Notes under the pieces: generated by a model
Database searches by the model: none
The model's input: only the letters and a program-made list of their open reading frames with translations
What the model was told of the DNA's origin: nothing
Shown here: in pieces, positions 17,603-27,800 of the stretch
Position numbering within the stretch: the stretch's first letter is position 1
Layout of the letters: each line of letters opens with the position of its first letter
Made by a program: the position numbers and the translations under genes
DNA from: JACMLD01 sp044223995
GTDB lineage: Bacteria > Bacteroidota > Bacteroidia > Chitinophagales > Chitinophagaceae
Direction: 5' to 3'
Assembly (NCBI GenBank): GCA_044223995.1
Contig: JBGALE010000006.1
Span: 186,001-250,000 of the forward strand
Length of the DNA: 64,000 bases

Positions 17603-20600
17603 CTATTGCCTGTATCGTAAAAATATCAGGGGTTGGTTATTTCTTGCCACCGCCAATATATCTCCAAATGCACGGGTATGTATCCATTTCAAATCCCTCA
17701 CTTGTCCTTTGATGCCTGACAAACCCGGTTGTGGTATATATCTTCCTGTATTTTTATTATCCATTTCAAATAAAGCAGCGGGCTGTCCATCGTACCTTCC
17801 TTCGTAAGGTATTACATCAAAAAAATTGCCGCCGCTGACAAACATTTTATTATTATTATTATTTCCGCCTGGTGATTGCTGGAATGAAAAGATCGGAGCG
17901 AGCTGCATTGATTCCGGTAAATCCTCTTTTGTAAAATTCCCTTTCCCATCATTAATGAATGCGGCGGAGCCAAGTGTCTCTGCTTTTTGTTCGACATAAT
18001 CCTTAAACAGATCATAAAACATATAATCAACCGTTTTACCCGCCACTTCACCATAGGTGAGATAGGCCTTTTTCAATACCGGGAGCGATCGTTCCAATTC
18101 ATCTTTTGCCAGGAATGTATATTCCTTTCCATCAACTGTATAAGCCATCACCTGTTCTACCGATCCATTTTTATCGAAATCCTTTACATATAATTTTACC
18201 GGCCCGTTTTTCCCTGCCCACAATTTTGTATTATGTCCCCAATTGCCAGCGAGTATATCGGGATATCCATCGCCATTGATATCGCTGGTATAAACAGTTT
18301 GCCAAAGGCCTGTAGAACCGGGAACATCTTTTTCGCTAAAAACTCCCTTGTTATTGATAAACACTTTTACCGGCATCCATTCACCAGTTACTATTAAATC
18401 CTGCCAGCCATCTTTGTTTACATCTGCAAATACCGCCGAAGTAACCATCCCGATGGCGTCCAGTGGGATCATTTTTTTATCAGCCAGTGTAAAATGTGCG
18501 TGTCCATCATTGATATAGAGGTAAGATGTTTGCGGCAATCCGTATGTTTTTGGATTGGCCAGGTTGCCAACAAAAATATCAAGGTCGCCATCGTGATCAA
18601 CATCGGCCACTGCTACACAGGATTTGTTTTCATACTTGACGGGGAAGGCATTGGTAGCTTTGGTAAAATGCCCTTTTCCATCGTTCAGGTACAACCTGTC
18701 TTCCATTACTTTTTGTGCATTGATGGGTTCATTGCCGCCACTTACCACATATAAATCAGGAAAACCATCATTGTTCGCATCAAAGAAAACAGCATCCACA
18801 TCTTCGCAGGCAGCATCTGCACCAAATATTTCTGTATCCGATGCCACAAATGAGCCATTGGCCTGTTGAATCATCAAAGTACCCGGCTGTTCTTTTGCAC
18901 CGCAGAGATAAATATCGTCAAGTCCATCTTTGTTTACATCACCTACGGCTATCTTCGGTCCACGTGTACTTTCTTCGTGGGGTATAAGATACTGTATATT
19001 AAAATCAACAAAATCATTTTCCTTATGCTTCCAGTTGACAGATACCTGGCTGGTGATATCTTCAAACCGCTCGCGTGGTGAGGGACAATAACTATTATAG
19101 TCAAACACACCCGATGCATTTTTTTCCAGTACGCTGATCTGTTTATTGGCCGAAACATTTTTCAATACCTGGTATTGCTGGTTTGGCCAAACGATAACAA
19201 GACTATCTACTACGGATGAACTGTCGAGACCAAAGTGTAATCTCGGTTCAGAAGAAGATTGAAAGCCGCGTGTTAGCATCAGCTCTTCAAACTGCATTTT
19301 TCCTTTTTGAAAGAGATAGGCTTTTGCACCAATACCCGTTTTGTTCATCCCTTCACCATTGAATGCGATAGTCAGGTAATTTTTCTTTGGCGCATTGTTT
19401 TTAAGGATTACTGAAGGTGCATTTAAACAATTGATAACAAGATCCAGGTTACCGTCATTGTCCAAATCGGCATAGGCAGCTCCATTAAAATAACCTTTCA
19501 TTTTTCCGGTACCCCAATCTGTACTCACATCTTTGAAGGAAAGTTTTCCATCACCCTTGTACAGGTATGGATGCGAACTCCCGTCGGGCATTCGCTCTAT
19601 GGCAATGTCGTCGTACTTATCGGTCTGATTCATTCCTTTTTTTGCTTCCAGGTCCGATACAAATCGTACATAGTCCATATCAACAGGACGCTTAACAATA
19701 CCGCTTGAAATAAACAAGTCTTTATTGCCATCATTATCAAAGTCACCAAACAAGGGGCACCAGCTCCAGTCGGTGGCAGATACACCACTGATCAGCGAAG
19801 TTTCACTGAAACTGGAGCCATTCCCATTATTTCGCTGCAAACAGTTTTTTGAATATTGGTTTTGATATCCGTTCAATTCAAGTTTTACTTTATAGATATC
19901 AGGATTCTCATCACTGCCATACGTCTTTAATATTTTTTCATCAGATGGAAGCATGTCCACCGTCACAAGATCCAGTTGTCCATCGTTGTTGTAATCTGCA
20001 GCATCATTACCCATACTGAACCTGCTGTAGTGCCCAAAATGTTTTGCGCCGCTTTCTGTAAATGTGCCGTTCTTATTATTGATATAGTAGTAGTCGTTCT
20101 CGTGAAAGTCATTTCCAACATAAATATCATCCCATCCGTCGTTGTTAAAATCTGCTATTGCCAGGCCAAGGCCATAGCCGAGGTTGCTTTGATAAATTCC
20201 AGTTTGAGCGGAAACATCTGTAAATTTTTTAGCCGTCGTATTCAGATCATTCCGGTAAATCCGATCGCCGGCCAATGAATCGTATTTGTGACGATTGCTG
20301 GTATCAACAATATTTGCATGAGGGTGATGTGATTGATTAAGAATATAACAATCCAGATCGCCATCGTGATCATAATCAAAGAATGCTGCCTGTGTGTTAA
20401 AGCCGGAAAAATCCAGTCCATACTTTTCCGCACTTTCTGTAAACGTGCCATTGCCATTGTTAATAAATAGTTGGTTGTGCCCTTTTAATCCGTGGTGCTG
20501 ACTGACTACTGATACATAGATGTCGAGAAATCCGTCACCATTGATATCAGCCATGGTAACACCGCTGCACCAGTCGGCATCGCCTGCCACGCCTGCCTTT

Positions 20601-20908
20601 TGGGTGATGTCTTCGAATACAAAATTGCCTTTGTTTAAATACAATTTATTATTGCCCTTACTATTGGCAGTAAAATAGATATCGGGCAATCCATCATTGT
20701 TGATATCGCCAATGGCAACACCGCCGCCATTGTAATAATATAAGTAGTAGAGGATGCCAAAGGCTTTTTTCTTTTCAAGGTTATTGGTAAAATCGACATG
20801 TGTTTGAGAGGGATCCAAACTGGTAAACAAAGGTTCCTGGTGCCCGCAGGCTATAAAAGCCAGGAGGGGGATCAGCAAACAAATCGTTGATATTTTTTTT
20901 ACGGGCAT
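17603..20908 (-). CDS. FG-GAP/VCBS repeat lipoprotein with ASPIC/UnbV domain
   Basis: This protein of about 1101 residues has a lipobox (LLAFIAC). It is built of many FG-GAP-type calcium-binding beta-propeller repeats, seen as DxNxDGxxD loops ('DINNDGLPDIY', 'DINGDGFLDIY', 'DYDHDGDLDCY', 'DFNNDGWDDIY', 'DYNNDGQLDLV' and others), in two blocks. Between them is an ASPIC/UnbV segment ('NKTGIGAKAYLFQKGK...RGFQSSSEPRLHFGLDSSSVVDSLVIVWPN'). This architecture is common in Bacteroidota glycan loci and is thought to mediate surface binding; the biochemical role is unknown. ATG 20906-20908 starts the signal sequence; upstream in-frame codons are not part of it. The cytochrome gene ends 61 bp upstream. 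Confidence 0.87.
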   Translation of the reverse strand: MPVKKISTICLLIPLLAFIACGHQEPLFTSLDPSQTHVDFTNNLEKKKAFGILYYLYYYNGGGVAIGDINNDGLPDIYFTANSKGNNKLYLNKGNFVFEDITQKAGVAGDADWCSGVTMADINGDGFLDIYVSVVSQHHGLKGHNQLFINNGNGTFTESAEKYGLDFSGFNTQAAFFDYDHDGDLDCYILNQSHHPHANIVDTSNRHKYDSLAGDRIYRNDLNTTAKKFTDVSAQTGIYQSNLGYGLGLAIADFNNDGWDDIYVGNDFHENDYYYINNKNGTFTESGAKHFGHYSRFSMGNDAADYNNDGQLDLVTVDMLPSDEKILKTYGSDENPDIYKVKLELNGYQNQYSKNCLQRNNGNGSSFSETSLISGVSATDWSWCPLFGDFDNDGNKDLFISSGIVKRPVDMDYVRFVSDLEAKKGMNQTDKYDDIAIERMPDGSSHPYLYKGDGKLSFKDVSTDWGTGKMKGYFNGAAYADLDNDGNLDLVINCLNAPSVILKNNAPKKNYLTIAFNGEGMNKTGIGAKAYLFQKGKMQFEELMLTRGFQSSSEPRLHFGLDSSSVVDSLVIVWPNQQYQVLKNVSANKQISVLEKNASGVFDYNSYCPSPRERFEDITSQVSVNWKHKENDFVDFNIQYLIPHEESTRGPKIAVGDVNKDGLDDIYLCGAKEQPGTLMIQQANGSFVASDTEIFGADAACEDVDAVFFDANNDGFPDLYVVSGGNEPINAQKVMEDRLYLNDGKGHFTKATNAFPVKYENKSCVAVADVDHDGDLDIFVGNLANPKTYGLPQTSYLYINDGHAHFTLADKKMIPLDAIGMVTSAVFADVNKDGWQDLIVTGEWMPVKVFINNKGVFSEKDVPGSTGLWQTVYTSDINGDGYPDILAGNWGHNTKLWAGKNGPVKLYVKDFDKNGSVEQVMAYTVDGKEYTFLAKDELERSLPVLKKAYLTYGEVAGKTVDYMFYDLFKDYVEQKAETLGSAAFINDGKGNFTKEDLPESMQLAPIFSFQQSPGGNNNNNKMFVSGGNFFDVIPYEGRYDGQPAALFEMDNKNTGRYIPQPGLSGIKGQVRDLKWIHTRAFGDILAVARNNQPLIFLRYRQ

Positions 20909-20969
20909 GTACTCAATTTTTATTTTGCTCGCTATATGTTTATCGGATGACAAATAAATTATCTGTCAC

Positions 20970-22220
20970 CTATTTCGATTTTTTATTCTTTCGCAAATTA
21001 TCAATATATGCTTTGGTCTCAGCAGGATAGATGGCGATATAATGTGACCGGATCACAGCCGCAGTAGGCTCTTTCTCTCCTTTTACCAGTTCGGTTATTG
21101 AATGTGATTTGAGTTTAGGCATATGACAGTTGATGCAATTGTTATCGATTTCCGTACCCATGGTAGACGTGAGTTTACAAACCGGGTCATGGCCTGCAGT
21201 GTGACAGGTTGCACATTTTTGAGAAAACAGTTCATCCTTCCCTCTTTCATTCTGGTGTGGGTTGTGACAGGTGGTACAAGTCATATTGCTCATCCTGAAA
21301 CATTTACTGGAACGCAGTAACCCATATTGGTTTCCGTGTACATCAATACTATCCGGGTTCACCACCGTAGTATCCATTTTGAAAAAATCTGTAAGCCGAT
21401 CGCCCGCCGTAAATGTAAACGACTGTGTTGTCTTTTTTAAAGGGCCGCCATGACAAAGCGCACACAGGTCGAGCTTTTGTTCCCTTGTAAAAGATGCCGG
21501 GCTGATAATAAATTTTGCATTCGTCGCCTTCGGGTTTTGGGTTTGAAACTCCACATGTTTTGACGCAGGCCCATGACATTTTTCACAGTCGATTCCGTAA
21601 ATAAATGAAGTGGAATCAAATTGCTCCAACTTATTTGCTGGTGGCGAAATTTTTCTTGCATAAGTAGTATGGCATTCCAGGCAGCGTGATGTAATGGGCC
21701 GGTTAAACAAAACAGGAAAAGTGGGATACTGCGGACTGTTGGCCCATTGATTAGCAGCAGTAAAAAATGAAACGGGTAACTGAACAAGATAATTACCGTA
21801 ACGGTACAGATAGGTTTGGCCCTTTGCGCCCGAACCTACCACTATATCAAACCGCTGCACAATTTTTTCTTCGCCAAAATAATAACCAACCTGGTAAAGA
21901 CCGCTGTCCCTTTTCTCCATTTTGACAGCCATTCCGGAATCATAGTTGAAAAGATTCTTCCCCTCCAGGAAACTGCCAAGAATGTTTTTTTCAGATGCAG
22001 GGCTCGACGTATTAAAATGTGGTGTATGAATATGTGTGTCGTAAATAGCCTTATGACAATTGGCACAGGAAGCTGATCCTGCAAAATCTTCTGCTGCCAC
22101 AGGTTTTTTTTCTTCTTTCTTTTTGTCTTCCTTATCGATACATTTTGTCAACAGAAACACACTGAGAAGCATCCCCGCTATAACAACCGTAGTATTTTGG
22201 AGCCGTCTTCTGTATTTCAT
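20970..22220 (-). CDS. Multihaem (seven CXXCH) cytochrome c lipoprotein
   Basis: This 416-residue protein carries seven CXXCH motifs: CANCH (residues 52-56), CLECH, CEKCH, CALCH, CTTCH, CATCH and CINCH, each able to bind one c-type haem. The N-terminus has one hydrophobic segment ending LLTKC, followed by an acidic/Lys stretch (IDKEDKKKEEKK), which suggests a lipoprotein anchored outside the cytoplasm. Spacing and 'CxTCHNPH' resemble NapC/NrfB- or doxB-like decahaem relatives, but no catalytic domain is recognised. It may transfer electrons in the periplasm. Its position between glycan genes is unusual; co-transcription with the FG-GAP gene is plausible. Confidence 0.86.
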   Translation of the reverse strand: MKYRRRLQNTTVVIAGMLLSVFLLTKCIDKEDKKKEEKKPVAAEDFAGSASCANCHKAIYDTHIHTPHFNTSSPASEKNILGSFLEGKNLFNYDSGMAVKMEKRDSGLYQVGYYFGEEKIVQRFDIVVGSGAKGQTYLYRYGNYLVQLPVSFFTAANQWANSPQYPTFPVLFNRPITSRCLECHTTYARKISPPANKLEQFDSTSFIYGIDCEKCHGPASKHVEFQTQNPKATNAKFIISPASFTREQKLDLCALCHGGPLKKTTQSFTFTAGDRLTDFFKMDTTVVNPDSIDVHGNQYGLLRSSKCFRMSNMTCTTCHNPHQNERGKDELFSQKCATCHTAGHDPVCKLTSTMGTEIDNNCINCHMPKLKSHSITELVKGEKEPTAAVIRSHYIAIYPAETKAYIDNLRKNKKSK

Positions 22221-22263
22221 ACCCGCTGATTAATAAATGAAATGACGGATGAAATTAAAATGC

Positions 22264-22298
22264 TTAAAAAAGGGCTGCCAAAGAACAGGCAACCCTTT
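22264..22298 (-). terminator. Intrinsic terminator after the susC-susD-LamG operon
   Basis: On the minus strand an 11-bp stem (AAAGGGTTGCC / GGCAGCCCTTT, one wobble) with an 8-base loop is followed by TTTTTAAG. It lies 25 bp past the LamG stop and separates this operon from the cytochrome gene. Confidence 0.82.
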
Positions 22299-22322
22299 GA
22301 TTGATTATGACCTTGAAAAAAA

Positions 22323-23195
22323 CTACAGTTTGCTATTATAGAGCGCTAATACTTCTGATGCAGTTAATGCTTTGCCATATAAACGGAACTGGTCCAGTCC
22401 ACCCTGCCATGATTGAATCCATCCATCGGTGGGTGCACCATTTCCAAGATTGGCATGTTTGTTCCATCCACCTAACACGAAATTGTACACATTGGTGAAC
22501 ACCGCTTTACCATGCAGCTTGGTTCCATCTTTCCAGGTAGAACTTGCAGCAGATACGTTGGTTGCTTTCTGTCCATCCACATAATAAGTAATTCCGGATG
22601 TTGTTTCATCATAAGTAATGGCAATATGATGCCACTGACCGTTGAGGATATGACCGGGTAATTTTTCTGAGTTATGTGTTACAAACCAGTTGTCCTGTAT
22701 AGCAAATGACACAGCTGCAGAGTCAACGGTTGAACCCGCACCATCATGATCGACCAGCATGAACATTCCGCTCTGGTGCCAGTAGTCCTTAGATGCCAGT
22801 GAAAATACAAACTGGGGGCTACCACCTGTTGGAACAGAGTTCTTTTCCCAGAATGCTACTGTAAAACTGGTTGCCTTCGCAAAATCATTGGCTGATGGAT
22901 ACAATATTGCTTTTTGGTCAACACCTTTCACACCTTTACCGGATACCCCGTCAATTGCGGTCAGCGGATTGGATGCAGGGAAATTTGCCCTGATACTGTC
23001 CACGCCATTCATTAAAGGATTGGTCGTTGTACCGTCAAATGCCGTATAAAATTTCAACGGTCCTCCCGGAGGGTTTGCATCTTTTGGATAATCGCCCAAT
23101 GCAGGGCGGTCCAATTTTTTACAGGCAACTACAGCAATACCCAACAAGCAAACCAGGAGAATGGAATAGTTGCGAATATTCAATTTACTATTCAT
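22323..23195 (-). CDS. LamG/concanavalin-fold lipoprotein
   Basis: This 290-residue protein has a lipobox (AVVAC, then KKLDRP). From about residue 95 it is a LamG-like jelly roll: 'ATSFTVAFWEKN', 'WHHIAITYDETTSGITYYVDGQKA' and the terminal 'GGLDQFRLYGKALTASEVLALYN' are standard for the family. It follows susD and fits the position of a surface glycan-binding protein (SusE/F-like place) that presents the polymer to SusCD. No catalytic residues are recognised. Likely glycan binding, but untested. Confidence 0.85.
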   Translation of the reverse strand: MNSKLNIRNYSILLVCLLGIAVVACKKLDRPALGDYPKDANPPGGPLKFYTAFDGTTTNPLMNGVDSIRANFPASNPLTAIDGVSGKGVKGVDQKAILYPSANDFAKATSFTVAFWEKNSVPTGGSPQFVFSLASKDYWHQSGMFMLVDHDGAGSTVDSAAVSFAIQDNWFVTHNSEKLPGHILNGQWHHIAITYDETTSGITYYVDGQKATNVSAASSTWKDGTKLHGKAVFTNVYNFVLGGWNKHANLGNGAPTDGWIQSWQGGLDQFRLYGKALTASEVLALYNSKL

Positions 23196-23216
23196 ATTTT
23201 TTATTTTTTAGGTAAT

Positions 23217-23244
23217 CCCCGGCCTGCTGTGACACAGGTCGGGG
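23217..23244 (-). promoter_or_regulatory. Intergenic hairpin between susD and the LamG gene
   Basis: CCCCGGCCTG and CAGGTCGGGG form a 10-bp stem with one wobble, loop 8. It lies 17 bp after the susD stop and has no adjacent U-run on the minus strand. Such hairpins often stabilise the upstream susCD message or reduce expression of the genes behind it. Confidence 0.6.
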
Positions 23245-23261
23245 AAAATAGTTATTGATAA

Positions 23262-24818
23262 TTAGTAGTTGGGGTTCTGTTTCAGTACGCCACCTGATAA
23301 ATCAATAGCTGGTTGCGGAATCGGGTACAGTGCATTCCTGGGCTGGTATCCCAATCCTCCCAATACTGCATCTGCGTCGCCCCAGCGTACCAGGTCATGG
23401 AAGCGGTATCCTTCCATAGCAAATTCCCATCTTCTTTCATTCTTAATTGCCGTACGCATTTGAGCCTGGTTAGCATAAGCTACGTGCGGCAATACAGCCG
23501 CGTTGCCCCCTCTTGCACGGGCACGTATTTTTTCAAGATTTGTTTCTGCTGTTGCACCATCACCCGTTTCATTGGCAGCTTCTGCGAGCATTAATATTAC
23601 ATCCGCATACCGAATGATTCTATGGTTGATCCAGTCTGCGCCACCGCTGCTGAATATTTCACCAGTGAACTGGCGCATAGCGGGGTCTGAGTATACTTTC
23701 TTATTCCAGTATGGCTGATCTAACCCGGAACCTGGATTGTAAGCAGGCAGTGTAGCGCCATATCCACCGGTGGCTCCACCACCATCAAATTGTCCTGAAT
23801 ATAAAATGGTAGCTGCTTTACGTGGATCGGTAGCATCCCAGTTGGTTTCCAGGTTAGCTGTAGGAGTATTCCAGCCCCAGCCAAGATTCCAGTCATTGGT
23901 AGCGCCACCCTGGCGAACATTCTGACAAGTTCCCCATTGCACACCGTAATAATTTGTTCCGTTGGCGCCAATACTTGCCTGCATTTCGAAGATGGACTCC
24001 GGGCCATTCTTTCCTGAACCATTTAAGCCATCTTTCCAGATATCAACAAAGTTGCTCGACAATGAATACTGGTTAGAAGCAATAATTGTATTACACAGGC
24101 TAACCACTTTTGCCCAATTCTTCCTGAACAAATGTGTTTGTGCCCATAATGCATTGGCGGCACCACTGGTTAAGCGTCCAGGGAACTGGTTGTTTCCTGC
24201 GATTTCCCAGTTTACCGGCAAATATTTGGAAGCCAGGTCAAGATCCACATCTATCAGTGCATAAATATCTGCCGCTGGTGATTTTGGTTTAATACCATCT
24301 TTTGCATTGGTATAGTAGAAATCAATTTTAGGAACATCGCCATAGGCTTTTACCAGTTCGAAATAGGCATAGGCCCGGAAGAAATGCGCTTCACCGATAT
24401 TTTTCAAAGAAGCCGGATCTGTAGCTTTTAATGAATCGGCAAAATACAGTTCCTTGTTGGCAAGGTTGATCATATAATAGTGATCATTCCAGTAAGTGTT
24501 GGTTGCCCAATCGTCTTTTGTGTACTGGAAAGTTTCAAACTCGGCATTGATTTCAGCACCATCGGTCGTACTGCTGCCTTTTTGTGCATCATCGTCGCGA
24601 ATGCTGTTAAAATCCAGCCAGGGCAAAGTAGAAAACCCTGCGTAGCTTCTCAATGTACTGTACAAACCAAAGCTCTGCGATTCAAGCACCCCCTGGTTAA
24701 GATCATCGAGTGTGGCCGTTAAAGGTTTCCTGTCCAGGAATTTTTTACAACTCGTAATAGCGACTACCATTGGCACCGCCATCAGTAACGCTAAAAATAT
24801 CTTATTGTATTTTTTCAT
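23262..24818 (-). CDS. SusD/RagB-family outer-membrane glycan-binding lipoprotein
   Basis: This protein of about 518 residues has a lipobox (VAITSC, then KKFLDRKP). The N-terminal SusD-like TPR region has 'EAHFFRAYAYFELVKAYGDVP', the most recognisable family motif, and the C-terminal region has 'IIRYADVILMLAEAANETG', 'ERRWEFAMEGYRFHDLVRWG' and 'NALYPIPQPAID', ending QNPNY. It forms the lid of the SusC transporter. The ATG at 24816-24818 follows a non-ATG in-frame codon at 24824. It ends a 32-bp gap after susC, in one operon. Confidence 0.96.
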   Translation of the reverse strand: MKKYNKIFLALLMAVPMVVAITSCKKFLDRKPLTATLDDLNQGVLESQSFGLYSTLRSYAGFSTLPWLDFNSIRDDDAQKGSSTTDGAEINAEFETFQYTKDDWATNTYWNDHYYMINLANKELYFADSLKATDPASLKNIGEAHFFRAYAYFELVKAYGDVPKIDFYYTNAKDGIKPKSPAADIYALIDVDLDLASKYLPVNWEIAGNNQFPGRLTSGAANALWAQTHLFRKNWAKVVSLCNTIIASNQYSLSSNFVDIWKDGLNGSGKNGPESIFEMQASIGANGTNYYGVQWGTCQNVRQGGATNDWNLGWGWNTPTANLETNWDATDPRKAATILYSGQFDGGGATGGYGATLPAYNPGSGLDQPYWNKKVYSDPAMRQFTGEIFSSGGADWINHRIIRYADVILMLAEAANETGDGATAETNLEKIRARARGGNAAVLPHVAYANQAQMRTAIKNERRWEFAMEGYRFHDLVRWGDADAVLGGLGYQPRNALYPIPQPAIDLSGGVLKQNPNY

Positions 24819-24850
24819 ACTCAAAATTTTAAAAATTTTAAAACAACTAC

Positions 24851-27800
24851 TTAGAAAGTAACATTTAAACCAAAGGTTGTTACAAGTGGTATTGCACCGC
24901 CTGCGTTGTCATATCCAAAGGCTGTTGCGTCTCCGCCATATTCTGCTGTATACCCATAATTGTTTTTCCAGGTTTTAAGATTCTGTGCATTTACAAACAC
25001 TTTCAGGTTTTTAATTTTTGCCCTTGAAATAAGGCCCTGTGAAAATGTATAAGCCAATTGAACGTTTCTTAACCTGAAATAACTTCCGTCTTCAATATTA
25101 TAAGTAGAGCCATTGTAGTTGATCCTGTTTCCCTGGCTGATAATGGGAACCCAATTGGAAGTACCTTCCCCATGCCACCTGTTGATTTTATCACCTGCAT
25201 AGTTTACGCGCTGGAACGGAGATTCAAGCGATCCCCATGTTCTGAAGATTTGGTTTCCATACACACCGCCCATATCAACAGCAAGGCTGATATTTTTGTA
25301 GTTCACATTTACGGAAGCGCCGTATGTAAACTTCGGCGTCGGGTTACCAATCATTGTCCTGTCATCCGCAGTTATTACACCATCTCCATTTACATCTTTG
25401 AACTTGAAGTCGCCGGGACCATAGGAACCAACGGCTGATTGTACAGGAGATTTCAGAACATCTGCATAAGTCTGGAAAATACCTTCCACTACATAACCAT
25501 AAAAATAACCAATGGGCATACCAGCTTCTGTACGGCTGATAGCAGATCCATTGTTAAAGAATGCCCTTTGCAAAACACCTGTTGGCAAATCTTCGCTCAG
25601 GCTAAGTACTTTGTTTTTGAGGAAAGTAATATTACCACCAATGTTAACGCTTAAGTCGTTGCTCAAACGCTCGTTCCAGGTAGCAGAAAATTCCTCACCC
25701 CAGTTCCTGATGCTACCGCCATTGATCAATTCATCGGGAATACCCAGTGAACCACGGCTTACATAAGTCATCAGGTTCTTGGTCGTCTTGTTAAAATAGT
25801 TTGCTTCAAAATGCAAACGGTTTTTGAATGCATTCAATTCAACACCAATCTCCCTGGCAGAAACAGTTTCCCATTTCAGGTTGGGGTTTGGTGTATAAGC
25901 TGGTGTTGCAGCAGAATAAACGTTTGTACCAAATACCGCGTTCACACCTGTATTTAAATTTGGATAGAACGGATAGTTAATCGGCGTGCCATCCAGGAAA
26001 GTAGCTGTTTGGTTACCCAAAACACCAATAGATCCTTTCAGTTTCAGGTAGTCAACATAAGTCTGGTGACTCATAAAATCTTCCTTCGATAATTCCCAGG
26101 CTGCACCTACTGCCCAGAACTGCTGGTGACGGTTCGCATCAGGAATTTGTGAAGAACCATCGTCACGCAATGAAGCATTCAGGTAATACTTTCCTTTATA
26201 GTTATACAGCACCCTTGCCAGTGCAGATACCGTGCTGTATTCATTTTGTGAGGAGTACGATTTACCATTCGCATCGATGGTTGGGTCAATTACACCAAAA
26301 CCAGAGTTCACATACCAGAACCTTTTATCATTAGGTATGGGCACTGAACCGGCACCAGTTGGCTGAACCACCAATACTTGCCTTCTGAAATTACCAAAGT
26401 AATAAGTGGTAAAACCAGCAGTAGCAGTTAAATGATGTTCTCCAAAATTCTTCATAAAAGTGAGGATATGATCCTGCTGGAATTTCCTGTAGGTATTATC
26501 ATTCTCCAGCAAAGAAGTAGAACGGCTGTACAGGTATGGCTGATTGGTCAGCGGATCATATGCATCATATAAAGGTGTGTATTTTCGCGTATTGATATTG
26601 CTTACATCGGCATAAAAAGTAGACCGGAATGTAAAATATTTGAGGAAGTTTACTTCACCGTATACACTACCTACAGTTCTGTATTCAATATTGATGGTTT
26701 TATCCCATTCGTTTTCCAGGCGAATCAGCGGGTTTTCAACACCTGCGTTTTGAAGGGCTACATCAAGACCAGAATACAGGTTGGCATTGATACTGTCGGA
26801 ACCATAAGGATTTTGAATACGGAACTGTTTTGTATTGGCAGATACCTGCGGCATTACTTTCCTGGCAGCATCCAGTACCCAGGTGGCATCATAAGGATTG
26901 TTCTGGCGGGATGCATACAGGTTAACGCCCACTTTAATATTCTTGTTCAGTTTAACCTCGTCATTCAGTGACAGCAACATTTTTTCCAGTTTCTCATGAC
27001 GAATGATTCCTTCATCAGTAGAATAACCAAGACCCATATTAAACTTGTTCTTATCGGTACTGGAGGAAATGCTCAGGTTGTTGGCGTTGAATTTACCGGT
27101 TCTTGTTACCACATCAATCCAGTCAGTATTCGCAGTCAGTGCTGAATAATCCGGTGTAGCTACCCCATTGTTAGCGTTTTCTTCGTCAAACAATGTTTTA
27201 AAAGTGGCTGCATCTGCCAGTTTGATTTTATCCACCAGTTTCTTGAAACCATAGGTAGTATTGAAGTTGATAACGGTCTGTCCGGCTTTTGCCTTTTTGG
27301 TGGTGATGGCGATAACACCGGTTGCACCTTTAACACCGAAGATGGCAAGTGAAGAAGGATCTTTTAATACTTCTATTGACTCGATATCATTCGGGTTGAT
27401 GTAGTCGATATTATCATTGAAAATTCCATCTACTACATACAGCGGGTGAACCTGCCCGATACTCACTGTACCGCGGATACGTATATCAGGCTGGGCGCCG
27501 GGTGTTCCATTATTTACCACGGACAATCCAGCCACCTTGCTTTGCAATGAAGCAATCGGGTTGGTATTGGGCTTATCGGCAATATCTTTTCCGGCAATTT
27601 TGGCGATAGAGCCTGTCAGGTCTCTTTTATTGGCCACACCATAACCAATCACCACTACCTGGTCCATCACCTTTTCAGATGTTTTCATGGTAATGTTGAT
27701 TTCGGTGCGATCATTCACCGGAACTTCCTGTGTATCGTACCCAACATAGGATAAAATAAGAACGGCCTTATCCGGAACGGTAAGGCTAAAGAATCCATTT

